Below, one piece after another: positions 9,750 to 18,699 of a DNA stretch of 64,000 nucleotides. Source of the DNA: Neorhodopirellula pilleata (lineage in GTDB: Bacteria; Planctomycetota; Planctomycetia; Pirellulales; Pirellulaceae); contig NZ_SJPM01000017.1 of assembly GCF_007859915.1 (NCBI RefSeq), forward strand, positions 35,739-99,738. Reading direction: 5' to 3'. Each line of letters begins with the position of its first letter. Position 1 is the first letter of the stretch. Both the position numbers and the translations under genes were made by a program. The notes under the pieces were generated by a model. The model saw only the letters and a list, made by a program, of their open reading frames with translations. It made no database searches and was not told where the DNA came from.

Positions 9750-9953
9750 GAAAACCCGTCCACATTGCGACCTGCCGCAGACTGAGGGCGGGAGCTGCCA
9801 CAGATCCCATTTTCAAAAAGCAGATCGAATTTGTCTGCAAAAAAGCTTGCCTTTCTTCGCATGCCGACTGTATACTCGATCGAACCATAGTCGACCCGCT
9901 CTTGCGAGCGGGATTTCAACGAACGTGGCTGGATCATCTTTGGATACCTCTCG

Positions 9954-10115
9954 ATGCGTTGTATTTTCGCTGTTTTCTTGCTGGTCCTTTCAATCGGCTG
10001 TGGTGGCAACACCGCAGGCCCCGTTGCCAACGACGACGAATTATCTGCTTACCTGTCGGACAATCCGTCTCCCGACGCAGGTGATCCTGGAACGGAATCC
10101 GCCGAAGCCGAATAA
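9954..10115 (+). CDS. Small lipoprotein, first copy
   Basis: 53 aa. A short hydrophobic signal (MRCIFAVFLLVLSIGC) ends in a lipobox-like SIGC, followed by an acidic mature part with DELSAYLSDNPSPDAG. It is clearly homologous to the protein starting at 11966 (DELAGYLAENPSPEV). Both sit about 160 bp upstream of a DUF1559 gene, so the pair forms a two-gene module. In Planctomycetes DUF1559 genes are often accompanied by small lipoproteins; their function is unknown. Confidence 0.7.
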   Translation: MRCIFAVFLLVLSIGCGGNTAGPVANDDELSAYLSDNPSPDAGDPGTESAEAE

Positions 10116-10273
10116 CCCGACGCCCGAAAGCGTCGAGTTGCGAGACGTTTCTTTACCAGCTTAACGAAGTAATGGCTCTCTATGCCATTTTCATTGAGCT
10201 GTTGCATGCCTGTCTGTCTTAAGTGGAACACAATTCAGTGCTTCACTAGGGTTTCTTTTAATAAGGTTTGTTC

Positions 10274-11536
10274 ATGAAAACGCTCCCAACGCCCCGCCAG
10301 GCGTTCACATTGGTCGAACTATTGGTGGTGATCGCCATCATTGGTGTCTTGGTCGGCTTATTGCTACCGGCCGTCCAAGCAGCTCGAGAGGCCGCGCGCC
10401 GAATGAGCTGCAGTAATAATTTCAAGCAACTCGGTTTGGCGGTCCACAACTACCATTCCGCGTACAATCAATTGCCGCAGCAAATGGGCGGTACGACCCA
10501 TTTCACCGGTAACTGGCAAGGCAATAGTAACGCAAACGCCCCGCAGGGAAACAATGTTTATGAGTTGAGTTGGCTGGTCGGTTTGACTCCGTTTTTCGAA
10601 CAGCAGGCTCTCTGGGAACAGATCAGCAATCCGTTGCTGGTTCCAGGTGGGACAAATTCGTTTCCGCCGATGGGCCCCGGACCTCGACGCACACTGTCGG
10701 ATCACAATGCTGCCAACTACGATCCGTGGATGACGAATATTCCGTCACTTCGTTGCCCGAGTGATCCTGGCGTCGGATTACCCTCTCAAGGACGTACCAA
10801 CTATGGCGCGTGCATCGGCGACTCAGTGCTGTGGAATGCTGGCAACGGTGTGGGGAACAACGGATTGATCACCGCCAACGCTACCGCCGGCCAGACGGCA
10901 GCCTGGAAGAGCGAACACATTCGCGCGGCACTTCGGGGGATGTTCATGCCTCGCAGCAAGACGAAATTTCGGGACGTGCTTGATGGCCTCGCTAACACGA
11001 TTGCTGCGGGTGAACTAACAACTGATTTAGGCGACCGCGACAAACGCACCCGTCCGGTTGCTAACGACACAGCGAACTTCCATGCCGACAACGGGAAGCT
11101 CGCGTGTCGGGGCGCGATCGATCCAGCTCGCCCTCAGTTCTGGGCAGCCACTCTGACGTCTCCTCATGTCGAGATCACAAGTGGCGAGCACGGTCGTGGC
11201 TACAAATGGGCCCATGGAATACCAATGTTTACGAGCGTCTCGACGAATCTGCCGCCTAATTCGGAAATGTGTGTCGACAACAACGCCACCATTCAGAACA
11301 GCTACTTAAGCCAGGGGATATTTCCTCCTAGCAGTCGCCATCAAGGCGGTTGCCACGTGCTGATGGGTGATGGCGCCATCAAGTTCATCACCGACTCGAT
11401 TGAAGCAGGAAACTCGGCGAGCCGCGAAGTTCGGCGTGATTCGGGGTACTTACCGATCGGTAGCGGAAGTCCCTATGGCTTGTGGGGTCACTTAGGTACG
11501 CGAGCGGCCAAGGAAGTCATTGACGTCGAGATCTAA
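10274..11536 (+). CDS. DUF1559 type II pseudopilin-like protein, first copy
   Basis: 420 aa from ATG 10274. The N-terminus is a type IV/II pilin-like methylation motif (FTLVELLVVIAIIGVL) with a prepilin-peptidase site before the F, then the DUF1559 signature AARRMSCSNNFKQLGLAVHNYH. The C-terminus has the family's SRHQGGCHVLMGDGAIKFI segment. It is over 90 percent identical by eye to the copy at 12298-13563. DUF1559 proteins are greatly expanded in Planctomycetes and are thought to be surface pseudopilins. An upstream in-frame TTG (10268) adds only two residues and was not chosen. Confidence 0.93.
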   Translation: MKTLPTPRQAFTLVELLVVIAIIGVLVGLLLPAVQAAREAARRMSCSNNFKQLGLAVHNYHSAYNQLPQQMGGTTHFTGNWQGNSNANAPQGNNVYELSWLVGLTPFFEQQALWEQISNPLLVPGGTNSFPPMGPGPRRTLSDHNAANYDPWMTNIPSLRCPSDPGVGLPSQGRTNYGACIGDSVLWNAGNGVGNNGLITANATAGQTAAWKSEHIRAALRGMFMPRSKTKFRDVLDGLANTIAAGELTTDLGDRDKRTRPVANDTANFHADNGKLACRGAIDPARPQFWAATLTSPHVEITSGEHGRGYKWAHGIPMFTSVSTNLPPNSEMCVDNNATIQNSYLSQGIFPPSSRHQGGCHVLMGDGAIKFITDSIEAGNSASREVRRDSGYLPIGSGSPYGLWGHLGTRAAKEVIDVEI

Positions 11537-11589
11537 GGGGACCTGACGGCCACAATCGCCGCTTCATGTCGTGATTCGGTAACCAAATG

Positions 11590-11800
11590 TCCTCCAACGG
11601 GACGAAGATTCATGAAAACATCTGGTCGGCGACTTCCACGAGGTTCCCGACCAGATGTAATGAGTTCATGCCGGCTCGGCTTTTTTGCCGAGCGGTTTGA
11701 TCACCCGCGAGCCCGCTAGCCCATAAAACCAAACAAGCGCCGCCCATCCGGACAATCTTGGGCGAGCAGCGTGGCGTTGATTTCCGCGAGGTTTCATCAC
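11590..11800 (-). pseudogene. Ghost of the nnrD 3' end, copied in a tandem duplication
   Basis: The + strand from about 11566 onward repeats the sequence that follows the second DUF1559 gene at about 13598, and that second stretch is the 3' end of nnrD. Read on the minus strand the copy still encodes a recognisable NnrD tail, with GLAGDQTARQKSR against GIAGDQTARRKSR. Similarity fades by about 11800 and there is no 5' part. It is therefore a truncated passenger of the duplication that created the second DUF1559 module, not a gene. Confidence 0.75.
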
Positions 11801-11965
11801 ATCTGGGCCCATATTGACACCGGATGTCCTTTTTATCTTTTGAGCGGGCGAATTCTCCCCAAAAAAAGTTGTCCCAGCTCCCCCTACCTGATAGGTTAGG
11901 TCCATTGAGTTCACAGCCCGTTCGTTTAGGGCTGCGTCTGCATTCCTAGTATTGGGACGATGGAT

Positions 11966-12130
11966 ATGCGTTGGATATTCGCGACGTTTGTTTTGGTGGC
12001 CGTTATGGGGTGCGGCGGTAACTCGGCCGAGACGGTTGCCGACGGCGATGAACTGGCTGGCTATTTGGCGGAAAATCCGTCGCCGGAAGTTGCTGACCCA
12101 GACGACGCCGACCTCAATTCGGCAGAATAG
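11966..12130 (+). CDS. Small lipoprotein, second copy
   Basis: 54 aa from ATG 11966; an in-frame ATG at 11960 would add two residues. A signal peptide ends in VAVMGC, followed by an acidic mature part. It is a paralogue of the protein at 9954: both share GCGGN and DEL..YL..NPSP. It lies about 170 bp upstream of the second DUF1559 gene. The leader between the two genes contains three short hairpins. Confidence 0.7.
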   Translation: MRWIFATFVLVAVMGCGGNSAETVADGDELAGYLAENPSPEVADPDDADLNSAE

Positions 12131-12297
12131 CCGGCTTCGATGGATGCTCGTTCATCCATCAAGCTCTCTTGTCAGCACAAGCGGATCAACTGCTCCGTTT
12201 GTGTTTTTCCCATCAGTCGGACTCTTTCCGACTGGATCGTTTGATTGCCATCAGGCAATCACTTCTTTTCTGTTACGCTTATGTAAAGGGTTTTTCG
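12131..12297 (+). promoter_or_regulatory. Hairpin-rich leader between lipoprotein and DUF1559 gene
   Basis: Three short inverted repeats lie in series: GATGGATG..CATCCATC, AGTCGGA..TCCGACT and GATTGCC..GGCAATC. The first could terminate or stabilise the lipoprotein transcript. No known riboswitch consensus is recognised. Confidence 0.35.
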
Positions 12298-13563
12298 ATG
12301 TACAGAGTCTCCGCCCCTCGAAGGGGCTTCACTTTGGTTGAACTATTGGTGGTGATCGCCATCATTGGTGTCCTGGTCGGCTTATTGCTGCCGGCTGTCC
12401 AAGCAGCTCGAGAGGCCGCACGCCGAATGAGTTGCAGTAATAATTTCAAGCAAATCGGCTTAGCGATCCACAACTATCATGCTGCCTATAAACAATTACC
12501 GCAGCAAATGGGCGGAACGACCCATTTTGGCGGTAATTGGCAAGGTTCGAGTGACGCAAACGCCCCGCAGGCAAACAATGTTTATGAGTTGAGTTGGCTG
12601 GTCGGCTTGACTCCGTTTTTTGAACAGCAGGCTCTCTGGGAACAGATCAGCAATCCGTTGCGGGTTCCAGGCGGGACAAATTCGTTTCCGCCGATGGGGC
12701 CCGGACCTCGTCGAACGCTGGCGAACCACAATGCAGCCAACTACGATCCCTGGATGACGAATATTCCGTCACTTCGTTGCCCGAGTGATCCTGGCGTCGG
12801 ATTGCCCTCCCAAGGACGTACCAACTATGGCGCGTGCATTGGTGACTCGGTGTTGTGGAATGCTGGTAACGGTGTGGGGAACAACGGATTGATCACCGCC
12901 AACGCTACCGCCGGCCAGACGGCAGCCTGGAAGAGCGAACACATTCGCGCGGCACTTCGGGGGATGTTCATGCCTCGAAAAGTGACGAAATTTCGGGACG
13001 TGCTCGATGGCCTCGCTAACACGATTGCTGCGGGTGAACTAACAACCGATTTAGGCGACCGCGATAAACGCACCCGTCCGGTTACTAATAACACGGCAAA
13101 CTTTCATGCCAACAATGGCAAGCTCGCTTGCCGGGGCGCGATTGATCCCGCTCGCCCTCAGTTCTGGGCAGCCGGTCTGACGTCTCCTCATGTCGAGATC
13201 ACAAGTGGGGAACATGGTCGTGGCTACAAATGGGCCCATGGAATACCGCTGTTTAGTAGCGTCTCGACAAACCTGCCGCCCAATTCGGAAATCTGTGTCG
13301 ACAACAACGGCACCAACGTCCAAAACAGCTACTTAAGCCAGGGGATCTTTCCTCCTAGCAGTCGCCATCAAGGCGGTTGCCACGTGCTGATGGGTGATGG
13401 CGCCATCAAGTTCATTACCGACTCGATTGAAGCAGGTAACTCGGCAAGCCGCGAAGTTCGGCGCGATTCCGCGTACTTACCCGTCGGCAGCGGAAGCCCT
13501 TATGGCTTGTGGGGATCGTTGGGAACGCGGGCGGCCAAGGAAGTCATTGACGAAGAGATCTAA
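12298..13563 (+). CDS. DUF1559 type II pseudopilin-like protein, second copy
   Basis: 421 aa from ATG 12298 (MYRVSAPRRGFTLVELLVV). This start places the basic leader and the prepilin-cleavage/methylation motif at the N-terminus; the open frame extends upstream to 12169 but that extension has no pilin-like features. It is nearly identical along its length to the first copy. The main differences are the leader peptide, which resembles other DUF1559 leaders, and scattered substitutions such as ANHNAANYD for SDHNAANYD. It forms a module with the lipoprotein at 11966. Confidence 0.93.
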   Translation: MYRVSAPRRGFTLVELLVVIAIIGVLVGLLLPAVQAAREAARRMSCSNNFKQIGLAIHNYHAAYKQLPQQMGGTTHFGGNWQGSSDANAPQANNVYELSWLVGLTPFFEQQALWEQISNPLRVPGGTNSFPPMGPGPRRTLANHNAANYDPWMTNIPSLRCPSDPGVGLPSQGRTNYGACIGDSVLWNAGNGVGNNGLITANATAGQTAAWKSEHIRAALRGMFMPRKVTKFRDVLDGLANTIAAGELTTDLGDRDKRTRPVTNNTANFHANNGKLACRGAIDPARPQFWAAGLTSPHVEITSGEHGRGYKWAHGIPLFSSVSTNLPPNSEICVDNNGTNVQNSYLSQGIFPPSSRHQGGCHVLMGDGAIKFITDSIEAGNSASREVRRDSAYLPVGSGSPYGLWGSLGTRAAKEVIDEEI

Positions 13564-13636
13564 GGGTATCTGACGACGACAATCGCCGTTTCATCTCGTG
13601 ATTCGGTAACCAAATGTCCTCCAACGGGACGAAGAT

Positions 13637-14512
13637 TCACGAAAACATCTGGTCGGCGACTTCCGCAAGGGTCTCGACCAGATGTAACGAGGTCATGCCG
13701 GCTCGGCTTTTCCGCCGAGCGGTTTGATCACCCGCGATCCCGTGAATCCAAACGCCCAATCGGGCGGCGTCCCATCCGGATAATCCTTGGCCGAGTAACG
13801 ACGCAATGATTCCGGTCAGAACGTCGCCGCTGCCAGCGGTTGCCATCCCCGAGTTGCCGGTGTCATTGGTGTAATTCATGTCGACATGGGCACCGACGAC
13901 TCGCGTCGGACCGCCTTTGATCACGATCGTGATGCCCGCCGAAATAGCCAATCCATGCGCGGCCTCATCTTGCTTCTCCGGTGCATCGGCGGGTACTCCC
14001 GTCAAGCGAGCTAGTTCGCCTCGGTGCGGTGTTAGCACAATGTCTGGTTCTTGGGGACTGCGAGTGGCGAAGGAATTGTTGAACCAATCCTGCTTCGCGA
14101 TGACATTGATCGCGTCGGCGTCGAACACGACGGGCACGGATCGTTGCTGCAGTAGTCCTCGAACGATCTCGATGCTTCCCGGCCCGGTCGTCATGCCAGG
14201 ACCGACCCCGACGGCATCTTGCTTTTCGATTTGTGATTCGATCGCCCGCCAAGCTTCCAATGCGAACTTTCCGTCGGAGCAGGGCAGGGCGATGGTCATC
14301 AGCGAAGGGTGAAAACCGGCGACCGTCCCCAAAATCGAATCGGGTACCGCCGTCGACACCAATCCTGAACCGCTGTGCAGGGCAGCGATCGACGACAACG
14401 TGATCGAACCGGCCATCCCGCGCGAGCCTCCGATCAACAACACGCGACCGAACGTGCCTTTGTGAGCATCCGAAGCGGGGCAGGGCAGGGCGGTCGGAGG
14501 TGATGTGGACAT
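13637..14512 (-). CDS. nnrD: ADP/ATP-dependent NAD(P)H-hydrate dehydratase
   Basis: 291 aa YjeF C-terminal domain (ribokinase-like). Motifs seen: GTFGRVLLIGGSRGMAGS near the N-terminus, DAVGVGPGMT, and the catalytic/phosphate loop NSGMATAGSGDVLTG. The enzyme repairs hydrated NAD(P)H. There is no fused epimerase (NnrE) domain. The N-terminal ALPCPA is encoded by one copy of the recurring CCCTGCCCTGCCCC-type motif. The 3' end of the gene exists as a decayed second copy at 11590-11800. Confidence 0.88.
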   Translation of the reverse strand: MSTSPPTALPCPASDAHKGTFGRVLLIGGSRGMAGSITLSSIAALHSGSGLVSTAVPDSILGTVAGFHPSLMTIALPCSDGKFALEAWRAIESQIEKQDAVGVGPGMTTGPGSIEIVRGLLQQRSVPVVFDADAINVIAKQDWFNNSFATRSPQEPDIVLTPHRGELARLTGVPADAPEKQDEAAHGLAISAGITIVIKGGPTRVVGAHVDMNYTNDTGNSGMATAGSGDVLTGIIASLLGQGLSGWDAARLGVWIHGIAGDQTARRKSRAGMTSLHLVETLAEVADQMFS

Positions 14513-14572
14513 GAGTTTGGAGAATGATGGCTGATGATAGTAGCTGGACTCGCAAGAGTTCAGCCGCCGCCC

Positions 14573-14650
14573 GACTGATTCCGAAGTCTTGCGACTCCGG
14601 CTACTGGGTGGTGCGACTGATTCCGAAGTTTTGCGACTCCGGCTACTGGG
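14573..14650 (+). repeat. 39-bp direct repeat, two copies
   Basis: Two adjacent copies of a unit beginning GACTGATTCCGAAGT and ending CGGCTACTGGGTG sit between nnrD and larB. The second copy runs into the last codons of larB. Purpose unknown; it could be a mark of local duplication. Confidence 0.7.
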
Positions 14651-15461
14651 TGACTGGTGTTTTCGCGGCCGCGAGTCCGCTGGCGATGATTCCGGCTAGG
14701 AATCCACCTTTGAATCCGGCATCAATGTTCACGACGGCGACGTTGGCCGCGCAAGATGTCAACATCCCCATCAGTGGCGTCAGGCCATTGAAGTGGGCAC
14801 CGTAACCGGAACTCGTGGGGACGGCGATGACCATCGAGGCGACGTGCCCGGCGACGGCCGCCGGCAGTGCGCCTTCCATGCCCGCAATCACGACGACTGC
14901 CGAGGCCCGACGAATCTCGCCGACGACACCGAGCAAACGCTGCGGACCGGCCACCCCGATGTCTTCGAACCGACTGTACGGAACATTCATCCACGCCAAC
15001 GTTTCAACTGCTTCCTCGGCAATGCAGTGATCCGTACTGCCGGCCGTGACGACGGCCACGTGAGGTTGCCCGGCATCCAGCTTCGGCGGTTTGAGCGATT
15101 CCGACGTGAGGCCGATCCGTAACGTGCGGGCCAGCGGATTGTGGTGAATGAATGCGAAATTCCGGCGAACCTGCGCCGCGGCGGTAGGATCGATCCGGGT
15201 GACCAGACAACTTTGCCCCGCGTCGAGTTGTGCTTGAGCGATGCGTTGGATCAGCTCGGTTGATTTCCCTTCGCCGTAGATGACTTCGCCAAAACCGCAG
15301 CGATCAGCACGGCCCAAATCGACCGTGGCACCTTCAACGTTCGCGATCGCCGAGGTATCGCGTTGAGAAGCCGCGATCAGATCAGCGGCGGCTTCGACGC
15401 TGACGGCGCCACTGGAGAGTTCACCCAGAATTTGGATCAAGGCAGGATCGGGACGGTTCAT
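14643..15461 (-). CDS. larB: LarB-type nickel-pincer cofactor biosynthesis protein
   Basis: 272 aa from the ATG at 15461 (MNRPDPALIQILGELSSG); the open frame continues upstream but without similarity to the family. The N-terminal helical part and FGEVIYGEGKS are typical of LarB. The C-terminal half is an AIR-carboxylase (PurE-like) fold with VVTAGSTDHCIAEEA and VVIAGMEGALPAAVAG. LarB carboxylates and hydrolyses nicotinate adenine dinucleotide to start the nickel-pincer cofactor of lactate racemase. larC and larE are not in the window, so a role with other LarA homologues cannot be tested here. Confidence 0.88.
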   Translation of the reverse strand: MNRPDPALIQILGELSSGAVSVEAAADLIAASQRDTSAIANVEGATVDLGRADRCGFGEVIYGEGKSTELIQRIAQAQLDAGQSCLVTRIDPTAAAQVRRNFAFIHHNPLARTLRIGLTSESLKPPKLDAGQPHVAVVTAGSTDHCIAEEAVETLAWMNVPYSRFEDIGVAGPQRLLGVVGEIRRASAVVVIAGMEGALPAAVAGHVASMVIAVPTSSGYGAHFNGLTPLMGMLTSCAANVAVVNIDAGFKGGFLAGIIASGLAAAKTPVTQ

Positions 15462-15589
15462 GATGCCTACTTTGGGCGAGTTCGAGGTGGGATTGCCGCT
15501 ACGGTGGCTTGCGTGTTTTCCGCCGGACAACTTAAATGCGAGTCGACGAAGATAAACGATTCTCCCGATTATTTGGAAGCTGAGCTTAG

Positions 15590-16804
15590 ATGAAAAGTTG
15601 CGTGTTGGCCTATTCCGGCGGCCTGGATACCTCGGTGATCCTCGGTTGGTTGCAAGATCAAGGCTACGAAGTTCACTGCGTTTATGTGGATTTGGGGCAA
15701 CCTTGCGAGGACCGAGATGCGATCATGGAAAAAGCCCGCAATTGCGGCGCGAAATCCTCGCGACTGGTCGATGTCCGCGAAGAATTGTGCCGCGATTTCG
15801 CCTTTCCCGTGCTGGCGTGGCAAGCCAAGTACGAACAAATCTATTTGCTAGGCACTTCGATCGCCCGTCCGCTGATCTCGAAAGTCTGTTTGGAAGTGGC
15901 TCGCGAAGTCGGTGCGACTGCTTACGCTCACGGGGCCACCGGCAAGGGTAACGACCAATGCCGTTTTCAATTAGCCGCCGAGGCGCTCAACCCGAGTATC
16001 GAAATGATCGCACCCTGGCGGATCAAATCATTCCGCGACGCGTTCCCGGGCCGCACCGAACTGATCGAATACTGCGACGCTAAGAAGATCCCGGTCAAAG
16101 CGTCCACTTCCAAACCATACAGCAGCGACGAAAACGTCCTGCACATTTCCTACGAAGCGGGCAAGCTCGAGGACCTCACCGTCAACGGTGTTGAACTGGT
16201 CGATTTCGGCATGGGCGTCTCACCGCAACAAGCACCCGACCAGCCCGAAGAAGTCACGATCGGCTTCGAATCCGGGGTTCCGGTTTCGCTCAACGGCAAG
16301 AAAGTTTCGGCGCTTGAAATGGTTGAAAAGCTCAATACGATCGCCGGACGCAACGGGGTAGGGCGGATCGACATGGTCGAAAACCGCTTCGTCGGCATGA
16401 AGAGTCGTGGCGTCTACGAGTCGCCCGGCATGACCGTGCTCTACAAAGCGTTGATGTGCGTCGAACAACTCACCATGGACCGCGACCTGATGCACATGCG
16501 AGATCGCTTGGCCCCGGAAGTGGCCGAGATGGTTTATTACGGATTCTGGTACACGCCCAAGATGGATGCACTCTTCGCGTTCATCAAGGAAGCTCAAAAA
16601 CATACGACCGGCGAAGTCACGCTGCAGCTCTACAAGGGCAACATCGTGGTCGCCTCACGTCAAAGTCCCAACAGCCTTTACGACGAAGAAATCGCGACGA
16701 TGGAAGGCGGCGGAACATACAACCAAGATGACGCCGAAGGCTTCTTGCGAATTCACGGTTTGCCGTCGCGAGTCCAAGGCCGCGTCACACCGCGAACGTT
16801 CTAA
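15590..16804 (+). CDS. argG: Argininosuccinate synthase
   Basis: 404 aa. The N-terminal PP-loop LAYSGGLDTSVILGWL binds ATP; YAHGATGKGNDQ and the C-terminal synthetase domain are intact and of standard length. It condenses citrulline and aspartate in arginine synthesis. The gene is divergent from larB (128 bp between starts). Twelve bases after its stop comes one copy of the GTAGGCTGGGT-type hairpin repeat, between it and the convergent zinc-ribbon gene. Confidence 0.97.
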   Translation: MKSCVLAYSGGLDTSVILGWLQDQGYEVHCVYVDLGQPCEDRDAIMEKARNCGAKSSRLVDVREELCRDFAFPVLAWQAKYEQIYLLGTSIARPLISKVCLEVAREVGATAYAHGATGKGNDQCRFQLAAEALNPSIEMIAPWRIKSFRDAFPGRTELIEYCDAKKIPVKASTSKPYSSDENVLHISYEAGKLEDLTVNGVELVDFGMGVSPQQAPDQPEEVTIGFESGVPVSLNGKKVSALEMVEKLNTIAGRNGVGRIDMVENRFVGMKSRGVYESPGMTVLYKALMCVEQLTMDRDLMHMRDRLAPEVAEMVYYGFWYTPKMDALFAFIKEAQKHTTGEVTLQLYKGNIVVASRQSPNSLYDEEIATMEGGGTYNQDDAEGFLRIHGLPSRVQGRVTPRTF

Positions 16805-16816
16805 ACATGCGGTGGT

Positions 16817-16853
16817 GTAGGCTGGGTCGAAGCCGCTTCGGCGTAGACCCGGC
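16817..16853 (+). repeat. Single GTAGGCTGGGT..ACCCGGC hairpin element
   Basis: A 37-bp element with ends GTAGGCTGGGT and ACCCGGC and an internal palindrome GAAGCCGCTTC. It lies in the 72-bp gap between convergent argG and the zinc-ribbon gene and could act as a bidirectional terminator. Confidence 0.8.
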
Positions 16854-16876
16854 ATCTTCTCTTCCCTGCAACGCCG

Positions 16877-17785
16877 CTAATCCAACACGTCATCGGGCAG
16901 CGGTTCGCCGCCTCTCGGCGTGATCAGCGCGTTGACGGTCATCGACGGTGTCGCCTCGCTTAGGAAATGCCCGCGTCCGTCGACCGTAACGACGCATACG
17001 CCTCCATCGGTGATTCCACCCAAACCGACGCCAGAAGCCGCGTTGATTAAACCACCGGTTGCACCGGCATCGATGTCGATCGGTTCGGTCCAGGCACTCG
17101 CGCCTCGTCCTTCAACCACTAGCAACGTCTTGGTCGCTCCGTCGGCGACTTGCTTCGGACCGAGCGGCCCGGTAGACGGAAACAATGTTCCGGTGCCGAT
17201 CACTAAATGATAAGCCGTTTCCGATCCCCATCCTTGTGAATTCGGATGACGAAACACGGCGGGGGTCTGGTACATTTGCATTTGGTTTTTGTCGCTGTCC
17301 CAAGCCGCACTCAAATTGAATTGATCGTAGAGTTCGTCTTCACCCAAATAAGGCAGGATCAACACCCGCCAAGACAGCAACGGCTTACCCCGACGGTCCG
17401 TGATCGCCGGGGCAGGGTAGGCACCATGGTCGGCGGCATAGGCGTTGAGGGCGGCAGCGATCTTTTCGAGATTACGAATGCTTGCCATTCGCTCTCGCCC
17501 CTGGCGAACCCGCTGGGCCGCCGAGCCTCCCACGCGTGCGATCGCGATCAAGCCCGCACCAACGATCAACAGCAAGACCACGGCCGCCGCGATCCAAGCG
17601 GCCGGGCGTTTACGTCGACCGGCGGAGCCGCCTGGTGCTTGATTACGGGGCCGGGATGCCCCCGGTGCAAAATCTGGTAACGTGATCCCGCGACCACAAA
17701 CGACACATTCACCCGACTGGCCACTGAATTCGTCTTCCACTTCCGTGCGGGTCTGGCAGTGTGGGCAGGTGAATAGATAAGGCAT
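16877..17785 (-). CDS. Zinc-ribbon, membrane-anchored DUF1559-like protein
   Basis: 302 aa. The N-terminus is a CxxC...CxxC zinc ribbon (FTCPHCQTR, then ECVVCGRG). A Pro/Gly-rich linker and one transmembrane segment (about 65-85, AAAVVLLLIVGAGLIAIA) follow. The outer part has the DUF1559-like core LEKIAAALNAYAADHGAYP and WRVLILPYLGE. The layout (cytoplasmic ribbon, anchor, external pseudopilin-like domain) is common in Planctomycetes but uncharacterised. Confidence 0.75.
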   Translation of the reverse strand: MPYLFTCPHCQTRTEVEDEFSGQSGECVVCGRGITLPDFAPGASRPRNQAPGGSAGRRKRPAAWIAAAVVLLLIVGAGLIAIARVGGSAAQRVRQGRERMASIRNLEKIAAALNAYAADHGAYPAPAITDRRGKPLLSWRVLILPYLGEDELYDQFNLSAAWDSDKNQMQMYQTPAVFRHPNSQGWGSETAYHLVIGTGTLFPSTGPLGPKQVADGATKTLLVVEGRGASAWTEPIDIDAGATGGLINAASGVGLGGITDGGVCVVTVDGRGHFLSEATPSMTVNALITPRGGEPLPDDVLD

Positions 17786-17864
17786 ATGATTGCGTTCGAG
17801 GATGCGGTGTTTAACAGCGATGTGTGACAGTGGCGATCTAGTTCTATCTTAGCGAAAACCAACC

Positions 17865-18314
17865 ATGAAAGTGATCCTGCAACGAAGTCGCCAAGCCTGT
17901 GTTACTGTCGACGGCCGAGTCACCGGACAGATCGATTACGGGTTAGTGGCCTTAGTCGGCATCGCCGAAGGCGACAGCGAGCCTGTCGTCCGGACGCTCG
18001 CCGACAAAACAGCGATGTTGAGAATCTTCGCCGACGACAACGGGAAGATGAACCGCAGTGTGATCGATGTCGGTGGAGGCGTGCTCGCGATCAGCCAATT
18101 CACGCTTCTGGCCGATTGCCGCAAAGGCCGACGCCCGGCGTTCACGGGAGCGGCCAAACCGGAGATCGCCCGGGCGTTCTACGAGCTGTACATGGATTGC
18201 TTGCGAGGTCACGGATTGACGGTCCAACCCGGCGTCTTCGCCGCCGACATGCAGGTGTCGCTCACCAATGATGGTCCGGTAACGATCATTTTGGATTCAT
18301 CCGAGTGGTCGTAG
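17865..18314 (+). CDS. dtd: D-aminoacyl-tRNA deacylase
   Basis: 149 aa, usual length. The SQFTL(L)AD catalytic motif and the C-terminal GPVTIILDS (Gly-Pro motif) are present, as is the RKGRRPAFTGAA segment. The enzyme removes D-amino acids mischarged to tRNA. It is divergent from the zinc-ribbon gene (79 bp between starts). A GTAGGCTGGGT repeat array lies downstream, between it and the convergent membrane hydrolase. Confidence 0.95.
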   Translation: MKVILQRSRQACVTVDGRVTGQIDYGLVALVGIAEGDSEPVVRTLADKTAMLRIFADDNGKMNRSVIDVGGGVLAISQFTLLADCRKGRRPAFTGAAKPEIARAFYELYMDCLRGHGLTVQPGVFAADMQVSLTNDGPVTIILDSSEWS

Positions 18315-18357
18315 CGGGGCTTTTGGCTGTTGGCGATTCGCATTTAGCTAACAGCCT

Positions 18358-18688
18358 GCCGGGTCTCCGCTATCGCTGCGACCCAGCCTACGTTTTGTGA
18401 TTTTGTAGGCTGGGTGGAGGAGGCTCTGCGACGAACACCCGGCACGACCCATCAATCAACTCGGTTTGCCCAACGCCATGCCGGGTCTCCGCTATCGCTG
18501 CGACCCAGCCTACGTTTTGTGATTTTGTAGGCTGGGTGGAGGAGGCTCTGCGACGAGCACCCGGCAGGACCCATCAATCAACTCGGTTTGCCCAACGCCA
18601 TGCCGGGTCTCCGCTATCGCTGCGACCCAGCCTACGTTTTGTGATTTTGCAGGCTCGGTGGACGAGGCTCTGGGACGAACACCCGGCA
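18358..18688 (+). repeat. GTAGGCTGGGT hairpin array, three 122-bp units
   Basis: Units start at 18358, 18480 and 18602; the last is partial. Each unit holds one arm GCCGGGTCTCC...ACCCAGCCTAC, a short T-rich spacer, and an opposed arm GTAGGCTGGGT...ACCCGGC, so it can fold into a long imperfect hairpin. Units 1 and 2 also share a linker of about 38 bp. The array fills the gap between convergent dtd and the hydrolase gene. The 122-bp period is not a multiple of three, so ORFs read through it are not genes. Confidence 0.9.
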
Positions 18689-18699
18689 GCGGACCAACC

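Noticed and set aside
11666..11914. 82-aa minus-strand ORF
   Set aside because: It contains the nnrD tail ghost and unrelated sequence joined by chance; not an independent gene.
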